A stretch of 64,000 nt of DNA from Noviherbaspirillum humi (GTDB lineage: Bacteria > Pseudomonadota > Gammaproteobacteria > Burkholderiales > Burkholderiaceae_D), in contig NZ_FZOT01000006.1 of assembly GCF_900188095.1 (NCBI RefSeq), positions 62,001-126,000 on the forward strand. Reading direction: 5' to 3'. This document shows positions 38,682-50,095 of this stretch, piece by piece; within the stretch, counting starts at the first letter, position 1, and every line of letters begins with the position of its first letter. A model generated the notes under the pieces. It did not search any database. It worked only from the letters and a program-made list of their open reading frames with translations, and was not told where the DNA came from. Made by a program: the position numbers and the translations under genes.

Positions 38682-38713
38682 CGCACATGCCAAATAAATA
38701 CTGATCAGGCTCT
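38682..38713 (-). repeat. Right terminal inverted repeat of the 269-bp element
   Basis: Reverse-complement copy of the left terminus; it ends 19 bases before the smc GTG start. Confidence 0.85.
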
Positions 38714-38732
38714 TACAACTTTTCTCGATACC

Positions 38733-41700
38733 GTGCGCCTAACTTCGATCAAACTCTCCGGCTTCAAGTCCTTCGTCGATCCGACCAACTTCCAGGTGCC
38801 CGGCCAGCTGGTCGGCGTGGTCGGTCCCAACGGCTGCGGCAAGTCCAACATCATCGACGCGGTACGCTGGGTGCTGGGCGAATCCAAGGCATCGGAGCTG
38901 CGCGGTGAATCGATGCAGGACGTCATCTTCAACGGTTCCACCAACCGCAAGCCGGCCGGCCGCGCCTCGGTGGAACTGGTGTTCGACAACAGCGATGGCC
39001 GCGCCGCCGGGCAGTGGAGCCAGTACGCCGAGATCGCCGTCAAGCGCACGCTGACGCGCGACGGCACCTCGACCTACTACATCAACAACCAGGCGGTACG
39101 GCGCCGCGACATCCAGGACATCTTCCTCGGTACCGGCCTCGGCCCGCGCGCCTACGCCATCATCGGCCAGGGCATGATCTCCCGCATCATCGAGGCTCGT
39201 CCTGAAGAGCTGCGCGTCTTCCTGGAAGAAGCCGCCGGCGTCTCCAAGTACAAGGAGCGCCGCCGCGAAACCGAGAACCGGCTGCACGATACCCGCGAAA
39301 ACCTCACCCGGGTCGAGGACATCCTGCGCGAGCTGAATGCCAACCTGGAAAAGCTGGAGGCGCAGGCGGCGGTGGCCCAGAAGTTCCGCGAGCTGCAGGC
39401 CGACCAGGAGGAGAAACAGAAGCTGCTCTGGCTGCTGCGCAAGAACGAAGCCAAGGCCGAGCAGGAAAGGCAGTTCCGGGACATCGAGAAGGCCCAGCTC
39501 GACCTGGAGCAGAACACCGCCCAGCTGCGCCACATCGAGGCCGAGCTCGAGCACATGCGGCAGGCGCATTACGCCGCCGGCGACCGCATGCACCAGGCGC
39601 AGGGCCATCTGTACTCGACCAATGCCGAGATCGGCAGCCTGGAAGCACAGATCAAGTTCGTGATCGAGTCGCGCGGCCGCTTGCAGACGCAGCTGAATTC
39701 GCTCTCGGCGCAGCGCGAGCAGTGGCAGCGCCAGGGCCGGCAGCACCAGGAAGACCTGGAAGAAGCCGAGATGCGGCTGGAAGAACATGCGATGCGGGTG
39801 GAGCAGGCCCAGCATGCGGCGCAGGCGCAGAACGACAGCCTGCCGGCGCTGGAGCAAGCCTGGCGCGAGAGCCAGGGAAAGACCACCGAATCGCGCGCCC
39901 GCATCATGCAGGCGCAGCAGCAGATCGAGCTGGAGTCGGCCCACCAGCGCAACGCCTCCAACATTCTGTCCAGCCTGGCCACGCGCCGCGAACGCCTGAC
40001 CCAGGAACGCGGCGGACTGAGCGTGCCGGACCCGGCGCACCTCGATAACCTGAAGATGCAGCTGGAAGAAAAGCAGGCCACCCTGGAGGAAGCCCGCGAA
40101 CAGCTGGAATCGGCGCAGGAGCAGCAGCCGCGCCTGGAGGACGAGCGCCGCGCGGCGCAGGAATCGCTGAACCGCGAGACCGCCACCCATGCGCAGCTCG
40201 AGGCGCGCCTCGCCGCGCTGAAGCAACTGCAGGAAAACGTGCAGACCGAGGGCAAGGTACAGCCCTGGCTGAAGAAGCACGAGTTGGGCGAATTGCCGCG
40301 CCTGTGGCAGAAGCTGCATATCGACCAGGGCTGGGAAACCGCGCTGGAGGCGGTGCTGCGCGAGCGCACGTCAGCGCTGGAAGTCTCGAACCTGGACTGG
40401 GCCAAGGCCTTCTTCAACGACGCGCCGCCGGCCAAACTGGCTCTCTACACCCCGAACGCGATCCCGGTCGCTTCCCAGGACGCGGCGCCGGCCGGGCTCA
40501 AGCCCTTCATCAGCCTGCTGCAGCTGAACGATCCCGGCCTGCGGGCGATGCTGCAGGATTGGCTGCACAACGTCTTCGTCGCCGAAGACAGCGCCGCCGC
40601 CTTGCTCGACCGTGCCAAATTGCCGCAAGGCGGATGCTTCGTCACCCGGCAGGGTCATGTCATCAGCCAGTCCAGCGTGCGCTTCTACGCCTCCGATTCC
40701 GAGCAGGATGGCATGCTGGCGCGCCAGCAGGAAATCGAGAATCTCGGCAAGCAGCTGCGCGCCCAGCACATGCTGGCGGACGAGGCGCGCACCCGTGCGG
40801 TACGTGCCGATGCCGCCGTCACTGGCGCCGGCCAGCGTCTGCAGGAACTGCGTCAGCGCGTGGCCGCCTTGACCCAGGCGGTGCACGGCCTGCAAATCGA
40901 CGTCATGAAGTTGAGCGAAGTGCAGGAGCGCTACAACCAGCGCAGCACCCAGATCGAATCCGACCTGGCCGAGATCGCCGCCCAGGAGGAAGAGCAGAAA
41001 CTGATCCAGGCCGAGTCTGAAGCCAGGTTCGAGCAGCTCGATATGGAGCTGGCCGAACTGCAGGAAACGCACGAGCAGGGACAGACGGAGTACCTGGAAA
41101 AGGAACGCCAGCTGAACGATGCCCGTCTGCGCCTGCGGGAGCTGGAGCGGGCGGCCCAGGAAGCGGAGTTCGCCGAGAAATCGCACCGCAACCGCATCGA
41201 CGAACTCAGGCGCAGCATCGTCACTGCCCAGGAGCAGTCGGCGCAGCTTCACGCCAGCATGGAGCAGGGCCAGCTGGAACTGGAAAATCTGGACGATGAG
41301 ACGGCGCAGGCCGGTTTGCAGGAGTTGCTGGAAAGGCGCAGCGCTCAGGAGCGGGCGCTGGCCGATGCGCGCCATGAGCTGGACCAGATCACCCAGAAGC
41401 TGCGCCACCATGAGGAGTCGCGCATGCAGGCGGAGCGCAGCCTTCAGCCCCAGCGCGACCGGATCATGGAATTGCAGCTGAAGGAGCAGGCGGCCCGCCT
41501 GAGCCAGGAGCAGTATGCGCAGGCGCTGGCGGACACCCAGGCCGACGAGGCCGCGCTGGCGCAGAAGCTGAACCCGGACATGAAGCCGTCCTATCTCCAG
41601 GGCGAGGTTACCCGCCTGACCAATGCCATCGCCGCGCTCGGGGCGGTCAATCTGGCGGCGCTGGAGGAACTGGCGCAGGCATCGGAGCGCAAGCATTTCC

Positions 41701-42263
41701 TTGATGCCCAGTTCGCCGACCTGTCGGAAGCCATCGCCACGCTGGAAGACGCGATCAGCAAGATCGACCGCGAAACCCGTGACCTGCTGCAAGACACTTT
41801 CGACAAGGTGAACCGCCATTTCGGCGAGTTGTTCCCGATCCTCTTCGGGGGCGGCAACGCCAAGCTGATCATGACGGGCGAGGAAATCCTCGATTCAGGC
41901 GTGCAGGTGATGGCGCAGCCTCCAGGCAAGAAGAACGCGACGATTCACCTGCTGTCGGGCGGCGAGAAGGCGCTGACGGCGACGGCACTGGTGTTTTCGA
42001 TGTTCCAGCTGAATCCGGCGCCGTTCTGCCTGCTGGACGAGGTTGATGCGCCGCTGGACGACGCCAATACCGAGCGCTTCTGCAACATGGTCAAGCGCAT
42101 GTCCTCGCACACCCAGTTCCTTTTCATCTCGCACAACAAGATCGCGATGGAAATGGCGCAGCAGCTGATCGGCGTCACCATGCAGGAGCAGGGCGTGTCA
42201 CGCATTGTCGCGGTGGACATGGAAGCGGCGGCCAATTTCGCCTCCGAGGCGCAGGCGGCGTGA
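38733..42263 (+). CDS. smc: Chromosome segregation ATPase SMC
   Basis: 1176 residues. Head domain with Walker A GPNGCGKS at 31-38, then a long coiled coil (about 170-500 and 670-1020) around a hinge, then the C-terminal head with signature LLSGGEKALTATALVF and Walker B CLLDEVDAPLDD. SMC condenses and aligns sister chromosomes with ScpAB. The start is a GTG giving MRLTSIKLSGFKSF, the family N-terminus. The frame stays open upstream through the 269-bp repeat, but that part is not SMC sequence. No clear ribosome site is seen before the GTG. Confidence 0.95.
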   Translation: MRLTSIKLSGFKSFVDPTNFQVPGQLVGVVGPNGCGKSNIIDAVRWVLGESKASELRGESMQDVIFNGSTNRKPAGRASVELVFDNSDGRAAGQWSQYAEIAVKRTLTRDGTSTYYINNQAVRRRDIQDIFLGTGLGPRAYAIIGQGMISRIIEARPEELRVFLEEAAGVSKYKERRRETENRLHDTRENLTRVEDILRELNANLEKLEAQAAVAQKFRELQADQEEKQKLLWLLRKNEAKAEQERQFRDIEKAQLDLEQNTAQLRHIEAELEHMRQAHYAAGDRMHQAQGHLYSTNAEIGSLEAQIKFVIESRGRLQTQLNSLSAQREQWQRQGRQHQEDLEEAEMRLEEHAMRVEQAQHAAQAQNDSLPALEQAWRESQGKTTESRARIMQAQQQIELESAHQRNASNILSSLATRRERLTQERGGLSVPDPAHLDNLKMQLEEKQATLEEAREQLESAQEQQPRLEDERRAAQESLNRETATHAQLEARLAALKQLQENVQTEGKVQPWLKKHELGELPRLWQKLHIDQGWETALEAVLRERTSALEVSNLDWAKAFFNDAPPAKLALYTPNAIPVASQDAAPAGLKPFISLLQLNDPGLRAMLQDWLHNVFVAEDSAAALLDRAKLPQGGCFVTRQGHVISQSSVRFYASDSEQDGMLARQQEIENLGKQLRAQHMLADEARTRAVRADAAVTGAGQRLQELRQRVAALTQAVHGLQIDVMKLSEVQERYNQRSTQIESDLAEIAAQEEEQKLIQAESEARFEQLDMELAELQETHEQGQTEYLEKERQLNDARLRLRELERAAQEAEFAEKSHRNRIDELRRSIVTAQEQSAQLHASMEQGQLELENLDDETAQAGLQELLERRSAQERALADARHELDQITQKLRHHEESRMQAERSLQPQRDRIMELQLKEQAARLSQEQYAQALADTQADEAALAQKLNPDMKPSYLQGEVTRLTNAIAALGAVNLAALEELAQASERKHFLDAQFADLSEAIATLEDAISKIDRETRDLLQDTFDKVNRHFGELFPILFGGGNAKLIMTGEEILDSGVQVMAQPPGKKNATIHLLSGGEKALTATALVFSMFQLNPAPFCLLDEVDAPLDDANTERFCNMVKRMSSHTQFLFISHNKIAMEMAQQLIGVTMQEQGVSRIVAVDMEAAANFASEAQAA

Positions 42264-42322
42264 CACGCGGTGGGAAGGACGCCGGAACGGTCCGGCCCCT
42301 CCCAGTGCGTTCTTGGATACGC

Positions 42323-42604
42323 TCAGTGCCGGGCAGCGCGGGCCAGGGCGGCGCGTTTCTGGTAGTAAGCGACGTTCTGCTGGGCTTCACGGGCGCGCTG
42401 CAACTCGACGTCGGCGCAGATCAGGTAATGGCGCTCGGCGCGCTGCATCCACCAGTTGTGCAGGTAGCGCACCAGCGGCGCAAATGCCAGGCCGGCCAGC
42501 TCCGGCAGCTTCAATTCCTGCATGCCGCCGGACGCGGTGTGGCTGCGGGCGAGGCGAGCGCCGCGCGGGGAGATGTCGCTCGGAATCTTGACTGTCTGGG
42601 ACAT
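42323..42604 (-). CDS. Conserved hypothetical small protein between smc and zipA
   Basis: 93 residues, no signal peptide or membrane helix. A basic N-terminal part (SDISPRGARLARSHTASGG) is followed by a helix-rich region (FAPLVRYLHNWWMQRAERHYLICADVELQRAREAQQNVAYYQKRAALARAARH). It is transcribed leftward, converging on smc. The Met at 42604 is preferred to one further upstream because the extension looks random. The family is not recognised. Confidence 0.55.
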   Translation of the reverse strand: MSQTVKIPSDISPRGARLARSHTASGGMQELKLPELAGLAFAPLVRYLHNWWMQRAERHYLICADVELQRAREAQQNVAYYQKRAALARAARH

Positions 42605-43094
42605 CGCTAGGCTTTCTCTCAGATTTCTGTGCATGCGGGTCTCCGTGATCAGAAAGGTGTCTTGGGATGGCGGCCGCGCTTCCCTATCATGCTTCGTCCA
42701 CTCCTGCATCGGCATCCGGAAGTTAAGGCGAGGCAACGGTTCCTATTCTATTGGCCGTGCCATCCGTCAAGTATTGACCGCCGTCAACTAGGTGCTTGCG
42801 CCGTATTGCGCGTTCTCGACCCGCCGTCTTTCCGGGCGGAAGAAAGTGCTTTTCGAGCGCCAGGCAATGAAAAAACTGTATTGCTTGACAAGCTTACCGG
42901 CCGACACTACCCTGACTCCCTCGTGTCGGCGCCGCCGAGGCGTCCGTGCGGGCAGCCAGCCCCGGAACGCTGACTGGCGCGCCGACGATTCACTGGAACT
43001 TGTAAATGATTCAATCCGTTTCCCGGTCATCCTCTGTCTATCCTCGGCGCCAGCGCGCCGGCAACCCTTCCCCCTCACAACAGGACGCACACGC
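42605..43094. other. 490-bp intergenic region between a small leftward gene and zipA
   Basis: Both flanking genes start from here. It contains the zipA promoter candidate at 42885-42913 and, on the minus strand around 42755-42785, TTGACG-like and TAGAAT-like boxes that do not have good spacing. I see no ORF with coding character and no repeat. Confidence 0.5.
42885..42913 (+). promoter_or_regulatory. Probable sigma70 promoter of zipA-ligA
   Basis: A perfect TTGACA (42885-42890), 17 bases, then TACCCT (42908-42913). It gives a zipA leader of about 175 bases. Confidence 0.5.
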
Positions 43095-46282
<3,188 letters not shown>

Positions 46283-46319
46283 CGGCGCTCCAGCAGGGCG
46301 CCGCAGGCAGGAGAATGAG

Positions 46320-46856
46320 ATGGCGGTAAGGGAAATTCTGCGCATGGGCGACCCGCGCCTGCTGCGCCAGGCGCAGCCGGTGACGGAGTTCGGCACGCCG
46401 GCGCTGGAGGCGTTGATCGCCGACATGTTCGACACCATGCATGCGGCCAACGGCGCCGGTCTGGCCGCACCGCAAATCGGCGTGGACAAGCAGCTGGTGA
46501 TCTTCGGCTTCGGCAAGAATGCCCGCTATCCCGACGCTCCGCCTGTGCCGGAAACGGTGCTCATCAACCCGGTGCTGACGCCGCTCGGCGAGGAGATGGA
46601 AGAGGGCTGGGAAGGTTGCCTGTCGGTGCCGGGACTGCGCGGCGTGGTGCCGCGCTGGAAGCGCCTGCGCTACCAGGGCCTCGACCAGCACGGCAAGACT
46701 ATCGACCGCGAGGTCGATGGCTTCCACGCGCGCGTGGTGCAGCATGAATGCGACCATCTGGCCGGCATCCTGTATCCGATGCGGGTCAAGGATTTCTCCC
46801 GATTCGGATTCGTCGATATCCTGTTCCCCGAACTCGATCCCGCCAGCGACGATTAG
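46320..46856 (+). CDS. def: Peptide deformylase Def
   Basis: 178 residues. Removes the formyl group from nascent proteins. All three motifs are intact: [10 protein letters not shown] (45-54), EGCLS (98-102) with the metal Cys, and HECDH (142-146) with two metal His and the catalytic Glu. CAGGAG lies upstream of the ATG. It follows ligA by 37 bases and precedes kefF by 47. No fmt gene is next to it. Confidence 0.96.
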   Translation: MAVREILRMGDPRLLRQAQPVTEFGTPALEALIADMFDTMHAANGAGLAAPQIGVDKQLVIFGFGKNARYPDAPPVPETVLINPVLTPLGEEMEEGWEGCLSVPGLRGVVPRWKRLRYQGLDQHGKTIDREVDGFHARVVQHECDHLAGILYPMRVKDFSRFGFVDILFPELDPASDD

Positions 46857-46903
46857 CCTCTTTCGCCGGGCCGCAGATGACGGCCGGGCCACGCCGACCC
46901 GTT

Positions 46904-47500
46904 ATGAGCCCGACCACCGACCCGCGCATACTCCTGATCTTCGCCCACCCGACGCCGCATCGCTCGCGCGCCAACCGGCTGCTGCGCGAAGCCGCCGCTT
47001 CGCTGCCGAACGTCAGGGTGCACGATCTCTACGAAACCTATCCCGACTTCCATATCGACGTCCCAGCCGAACAGGAGTTGCTCGCCGCCGCCGACCTCGT
47101 GGTGTTCCAGCATCCTATCCGCTGGTACAGCATGCCTGCGCTGCTCAAAGAGTGGGTGGACGCGGTGTATGAGCATGGATGGGCTTACGGAGAAGGCGGC
47201 AACGCGCTTCGGGACAAGGATTGCTGGATGGTGGTGACCACCGGCGGCAGCGAGGATGCGTACCAGGAGAACGGCCACCACGGCCATCCCTTCGAAACCT
47301 ACCTGCCGCCGTTCGAGCAGACGGCCAGGCTGTGCGGCATGAACTGGCTGCCGCCGCTGGTGCTGCACGGCGTCGGGCAGGCGTCGGACGCTGAACTGGC
47401 CCGGCAGGCGGGCGCTTTCCGCGACCGGCTCGCAAGCTATCCATCGTGGTCTGGCCACGGTTTGCCGATTACCGCCAGGGAGGATGGCCATGGAAAATAA
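46904..47500 (+). CDS. kefF: KefF-like NAD(P)H:quinone oxidoreductase, K+ efflux ancillary subunit
   Basis: 198 residues, flavodoxin-like fold. ILLIFAHPTPHRSRANRLL binds FMN; VVFQHPIRWYSMPALLKEWVDAVYEHGWAYG and TTGGSEDAYQ are typical of the NQO/KefF group. KefF activates KefC and may protect against quinones and electrophiles. The efflux gene begins 11 bases before its stop, which ties them together. The frame is open upstream within def, but the Met at 46904 fits the family. Confidence 0.88.
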   Translation: MSPTTDPRILLIFAHPTPHRSRANRLLREAAASLPNVRVHDLYETYPDFHIDVPAEQELLAAADLVVFQHPIRWYSMPALLKEWVDAVYEHGWAYGEGGNALRDKDCWMVVTTGGSEDAYQENGHHGHPFETYLPPFEQTARLCGMNWLPPLVLHGVGQASDAELARQAGAFRDRLASYPSWSGHGLPITAREDGHGK

Positions 47501-49286
47501 GCTGCTGCTGAATGCCTTGCTCTACCTCGCGGCGGCTGTCGTCGCCGTTCCCGTCGCCAAACGGCTGGGCCTGGGTGCGGTACTGGGCTATCTGATCGCG
47601 GGCATCGCGATTGGTCCCTGGGGGCTCGGACTGATCAGCGAGGTCGAAAGCATTCTGCACTTCTCGGAATTCGGCGTGGTGCTGCTGCTCTTCCTGATCG
47701 GGCTGGAACTGGAGCCGACGCGCTTGTGGGCGCTGCGCCGCTCCATCTTCGGCTGGGGCGGCGCCCAGGTGGGGCTGGTGAGCGCTGCGCTCGCGGCCGC
47801 GGCGCTGGTGTTCGGCGTGCCGTGGAAGGTGGCGCTGATCGCCGGCCTCGGCTTGTCGCTGTCCTCCACCGCCATCGCTTTGGCCACCCTGGAAGAGCGC
47901 CATCTGATGGCGACGCCGGCCGGCGCCGCCGGCTTTTCCATCCTGCTGTTCCAGGACATCGCCGCGATCCCGATGATCGCCATCGTGCCCATGCTCGGCG
48001 TTGCCGCGGCGGATGACGGCGAACCGGCCTGGATGGCGGCCGGCAAGGCTTTGCTGGTGATTGCCGTGCTGGTGCTCGCCGGCCGCTTCCTGATGCGGCC
48101 GCTGTTCCGCCTCATCGCCCGCACCGGCATGCGCGAAATCTTCACCGCGCTGGCGCTGGCGATGGTGATCGGTATCGGCCTGCTGATGCAGATGGTGGGT
48201 TTGTCGATGGCACTCGGCACCTTCCTGGCCGGCGTGCTGTTGGCGGATTCAGAGTATCGCCATGCGTTGGAGACCGATCTCGAACCCTTCAAGGGATTGC
48301 TGCTCGGCTTGTTTTTCATCGCCGTCGGCATGTCGATCGACTTCGGCGTCCTGCTGCACCAGCCGCTGCTGGTGGCGGGTCTCGTTGCCGCCTTCCTGGT
48401 CATCAAGATCGGCATCCTGGCGTTCCTCGGCCGGCGTTTCGGCATTGCCGGCGACCAGCGCCTGTTCTTCGCCTTTCTGCTTTCTCAAGGCGGCGAATTC
48501 GCCTTCGTGGTGTTCGGTGCGGCGGCAACGGCACGGGTGTTTTCCGCCGATACCGCATCGTTGCTGATGGTCGTGGTGGCGCTTTCCATGGTGTCGACGC
48601 CGCTTCTGATGCTGGCGTACGACAAGCTGATCGCGCCGCGTTTCCGGGCTGCCCGCAAGCGCGCTGCCGACCGCATCGAGGAAGAGAATCCGGTCATCAT
48701 CGCCGGCTTTGGCCGCTTCGGGCAGATCATCGGCCGACTGCTGCATGCCAACCGCATCGGCGTCACGGTGCTCGATCATGACCCGGACCAGATCGACCTG
48801 CTGCGCCGATTCGGCTTCAAGGTGTTCTACGGAGATGCCACCCGCGCCGACCTGCTGGCCACCGCCGGCGCGAAGCAGGCGAGGGCGCTGGTGGTCGCGA
48901 TCGACAGCATCGAGGACAGCCTGAAGCTGGTGGATGCGGCGAAGGAAGCGTTTCCGGGGCTGAAGATCCTTGCGCGGGCGCGCAACGTTACCCACTACTA
49001 CGATCTGATGGACCGCGGCGTCACCGTGATCGAGCGCGAAACCTTCGAGTCGGCGCTACGGCTGGGGCGGCAGGCGCTGCAGGAAGTGGGCTATGGTGCC
49101 TACCAGGCGCGCGAGGCGGCGATGAAATTCCGCGATCACAACATCAAGACCCTGGAAGCGGTCTACCCGTATTACCGTGACCAGCAGCAGTTCGTGTCGC
49201 TTTCGGTGCAGGCAAGGGAGGAACTGGAAGCCATGTTCGCCCGCGACGTCGAAGCGCTGCAGTCGGAGCAGGGCGAAGGCTGGTAA
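47490..49286 (+). CDS. kefC: Glutathione-regulated potassium-efflux antiporter, KefC/KefB type
   Basis: 598 residues. About 12 membrane helices of the CPA2 Na+/H+ exchanger fold (KRLGLGAVLGYLIAGIAIGPWGLG, GLSLSSTAIALATLEER), then a cytoplasmic RCK-N/TrkA-N Rossmann domain (NPVIIAGFGRFGQIIGRLL). It releases K+ and acidifies the cell when glutathione adducts form. GGGAGG abuts the ATG at 47484 but stands six bases before the ATG at 47490, so the latter is chosen. KefC versus KefB cannot be told surely; the KefF partner favours KefC. Confidence 0.9.
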   Translation: MENKLLLNALLYLAAAVVAVPVAKRLGLGAVLGYLIAGIAIGPWGLGLISEVESILHFSEFGVVLLLFLIGLELEPTRLWALRRSIFGWGGAQVGLVSAALAAAALVFGVPWKVALIAGLGLSLSSTAIALATLEERHLMATPAGAAGFSILLFQDIAAIPMIAIVPMLGVAAADDGEPAWMAAGKALLVIAVLVLAGRFLMRPLFRLIARTGMREIFTALALAMVIGIGLLMQMVGLSMALGTFLAGVLLADSEYRHALETDLEPFKGLLLGLFFIAVGMSIDFGVLLHQPLLVAGLVAAFLVIKIGILAFLGRRFGIAGDQRLFFAFLLSQGGEFAFVVFGAAATARVFSADTASLLMVVVALSMVSTPLLMLAYDKLIAPRFRAARKRAADRIEEENPVIIAGFGRFGQIIGRLLHANRIGVTVLDHDPDQIDLLRRFGFKVFYGDATRADLLATAGAKQARALVVAIDSIEDSLKLVDAAKEAFPGLKILARARNVTHYYDLMDRGVTVIERETFESALRLGRQALQEVGYGAYQAREAAMKFRDHNIKTLEAVYPYYRDQQQFVSLSVQAREELEAMFARDVEALQSEQGEGW

Positions 49287-49296
49287 CCGCGCCGAA

Positions 49297-50043
49297 TCAG
49301 AAGCTTTCGTCAGGCCCGAGGTAGCGCCACTGTCCCTGCGGCAGATTGCCGAGCGTGACGCGGCCAATGCGGATGCGCTTCAGCCCCAGCACCTTGAGGC
49401 CGACTGCCTCGCACATGCGGCGGATCTGGCGTTTCTTTCCTTCCTTCAGGATGAAGCTGAGCTGATCCTCGTTCTGCCAGCGTACCTTTGCCGGACGCAG
49501 CTTCTTGCCATCCAGACTCAGTCCATGGTTCAGCAGCTTCAGGTCCGCTTCGGGAAGGCGGCCCGGCTTGGTGTACTTCACCCGCACCAGATATTCTTTC
49601 TCGATGCCCGAATCCTCGCCGATGAGCTGCTTGGCGATGCGCCCGTCTTGAGTCAGCACCAGCAGGCCATTGGAGTCGATGTCGAGGCGGCCGGCGGGCA
49701 CGAGGCTGCGCAGCTGGCTTGGATGGAACTGGGTGGACGTTTTGTCTTCGGTCCAACGGCGGTCCGGCGTGATCAGCACGACGGCAGGCTGGTACCCGTC
49801 TTCGGCCTGGCCGCTGACATAGCCGATCGGCTTGTGCAGCAGCACCGTGACGCGCCGCGCCTGCTCCGCCGCCGCCTGCCGTTCCACCGTGACGCGCTGG
49901 TGCGGCAGGACCTTGCTGCCGAGTTCGGACACCACCTTGCCGTCGACCCGCACCCAGCCGCGGGCGATCCATTCATCGGCCTCGCGGCGGGAGCAGAGGC
50001 CGAGTTCGGACATGCGTTTGGACAGGCGGACGGGTTCGGTCAT
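49297..50043 (-). CDS. rRNA pseudouridine synthase, RsuA/RluB/RluF family
   Basis: 248 residues. An S4 domain (VRLSKRMSELGLCSRREADEWIARGWVRVDG) and a catalytic domain with Asp in AGRLDIDSNGLLVLT. EGKKRQIRRMCEAVGLKVLGLKRIRIG and the end LPQGQWRYLGPDE favour the RluF (23S position 2604) branch, but RluB cannot be excluded. The Met at 50043 is used, since the frame extends upstream into unconserved sequence. It converges on kefC with 10 bases between stops. Confidence 0.88.
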   Translation of the reverse strand: MTEPVRLSKRMSELGLCSRREADEWIARGWVRVDGKVVSELGSKVLPHQRVTVERQAAAEQARRVTVLLHKPIGYVSGQAEDGYQPAVVLITPDRRWTEDKTSTQFHPSQLRSLVPAGRLDIDSNGLLVLTQDGRIAKQLIGEDSGIEKEYLVRVKYTKPGRLPEADLKLLNHGLSLDGKKLRPAKVRWQNEDQLSFILKEGKKRQIRRMCEAVGLKVLGLKRIRIGRVTLGNLPQGQWRYLGPDESF

Positions 50044-50095
50044 GGCGATGCGTTTTTCGTGGCGTGAAACGGAATTCGGAGCAGGGCGTACGGCG

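Larger units (their letters stand above)
38445..38713. repeat. Structured 269-bp inverted-repeat element (MITE-like) before smc
   Basis: Terminal inverted repeats of 32 bases (38445-38476 and 38682-38713) match at 30 of 32 positions. Between them lie two palindromic arms: 38476-38575, whose basal 20 bases pair with 18 matches, and 38583-38682, whose basal 16 bases pair with 15 matches. Each arm ends in a perfect small hairpin (38519-38531 and 38625-38639). Both arms carry the core GCCGCAACG (38540-38548 plus strand, 38609-38617 minus strand) and a 14-base block matching at 12 positions (38498-38511, 38647-38660 reversed). The whole can fold as a three-way junction. There is no ORF for a transposase and no clear target-site duplication. 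It could be a MITE, a compound REP-like repeat or an RNA leader. Confidence 0.85.

Noticed and set aside
38445-38713. Insertion sequence with its own transposase
   Set aside because: Only 269 bp long, with no transposase-like ORF and no convincing target-site duplication on either side.
38568-38732. N-terminal extension of SMC through the repeat element
   Set aside because: The extra residues do not resemble SMC; the GTG at 38733 yields the universal N-terminus, and the upstream part is the inverted-repeat element.
42281-42296. Terminator after smc (GCCGGA-ACGG-TCCGGC hairpin)
   Set aside because: The stem is short and followed by CCCCTCCC rather than a T-run; at best a pause site.
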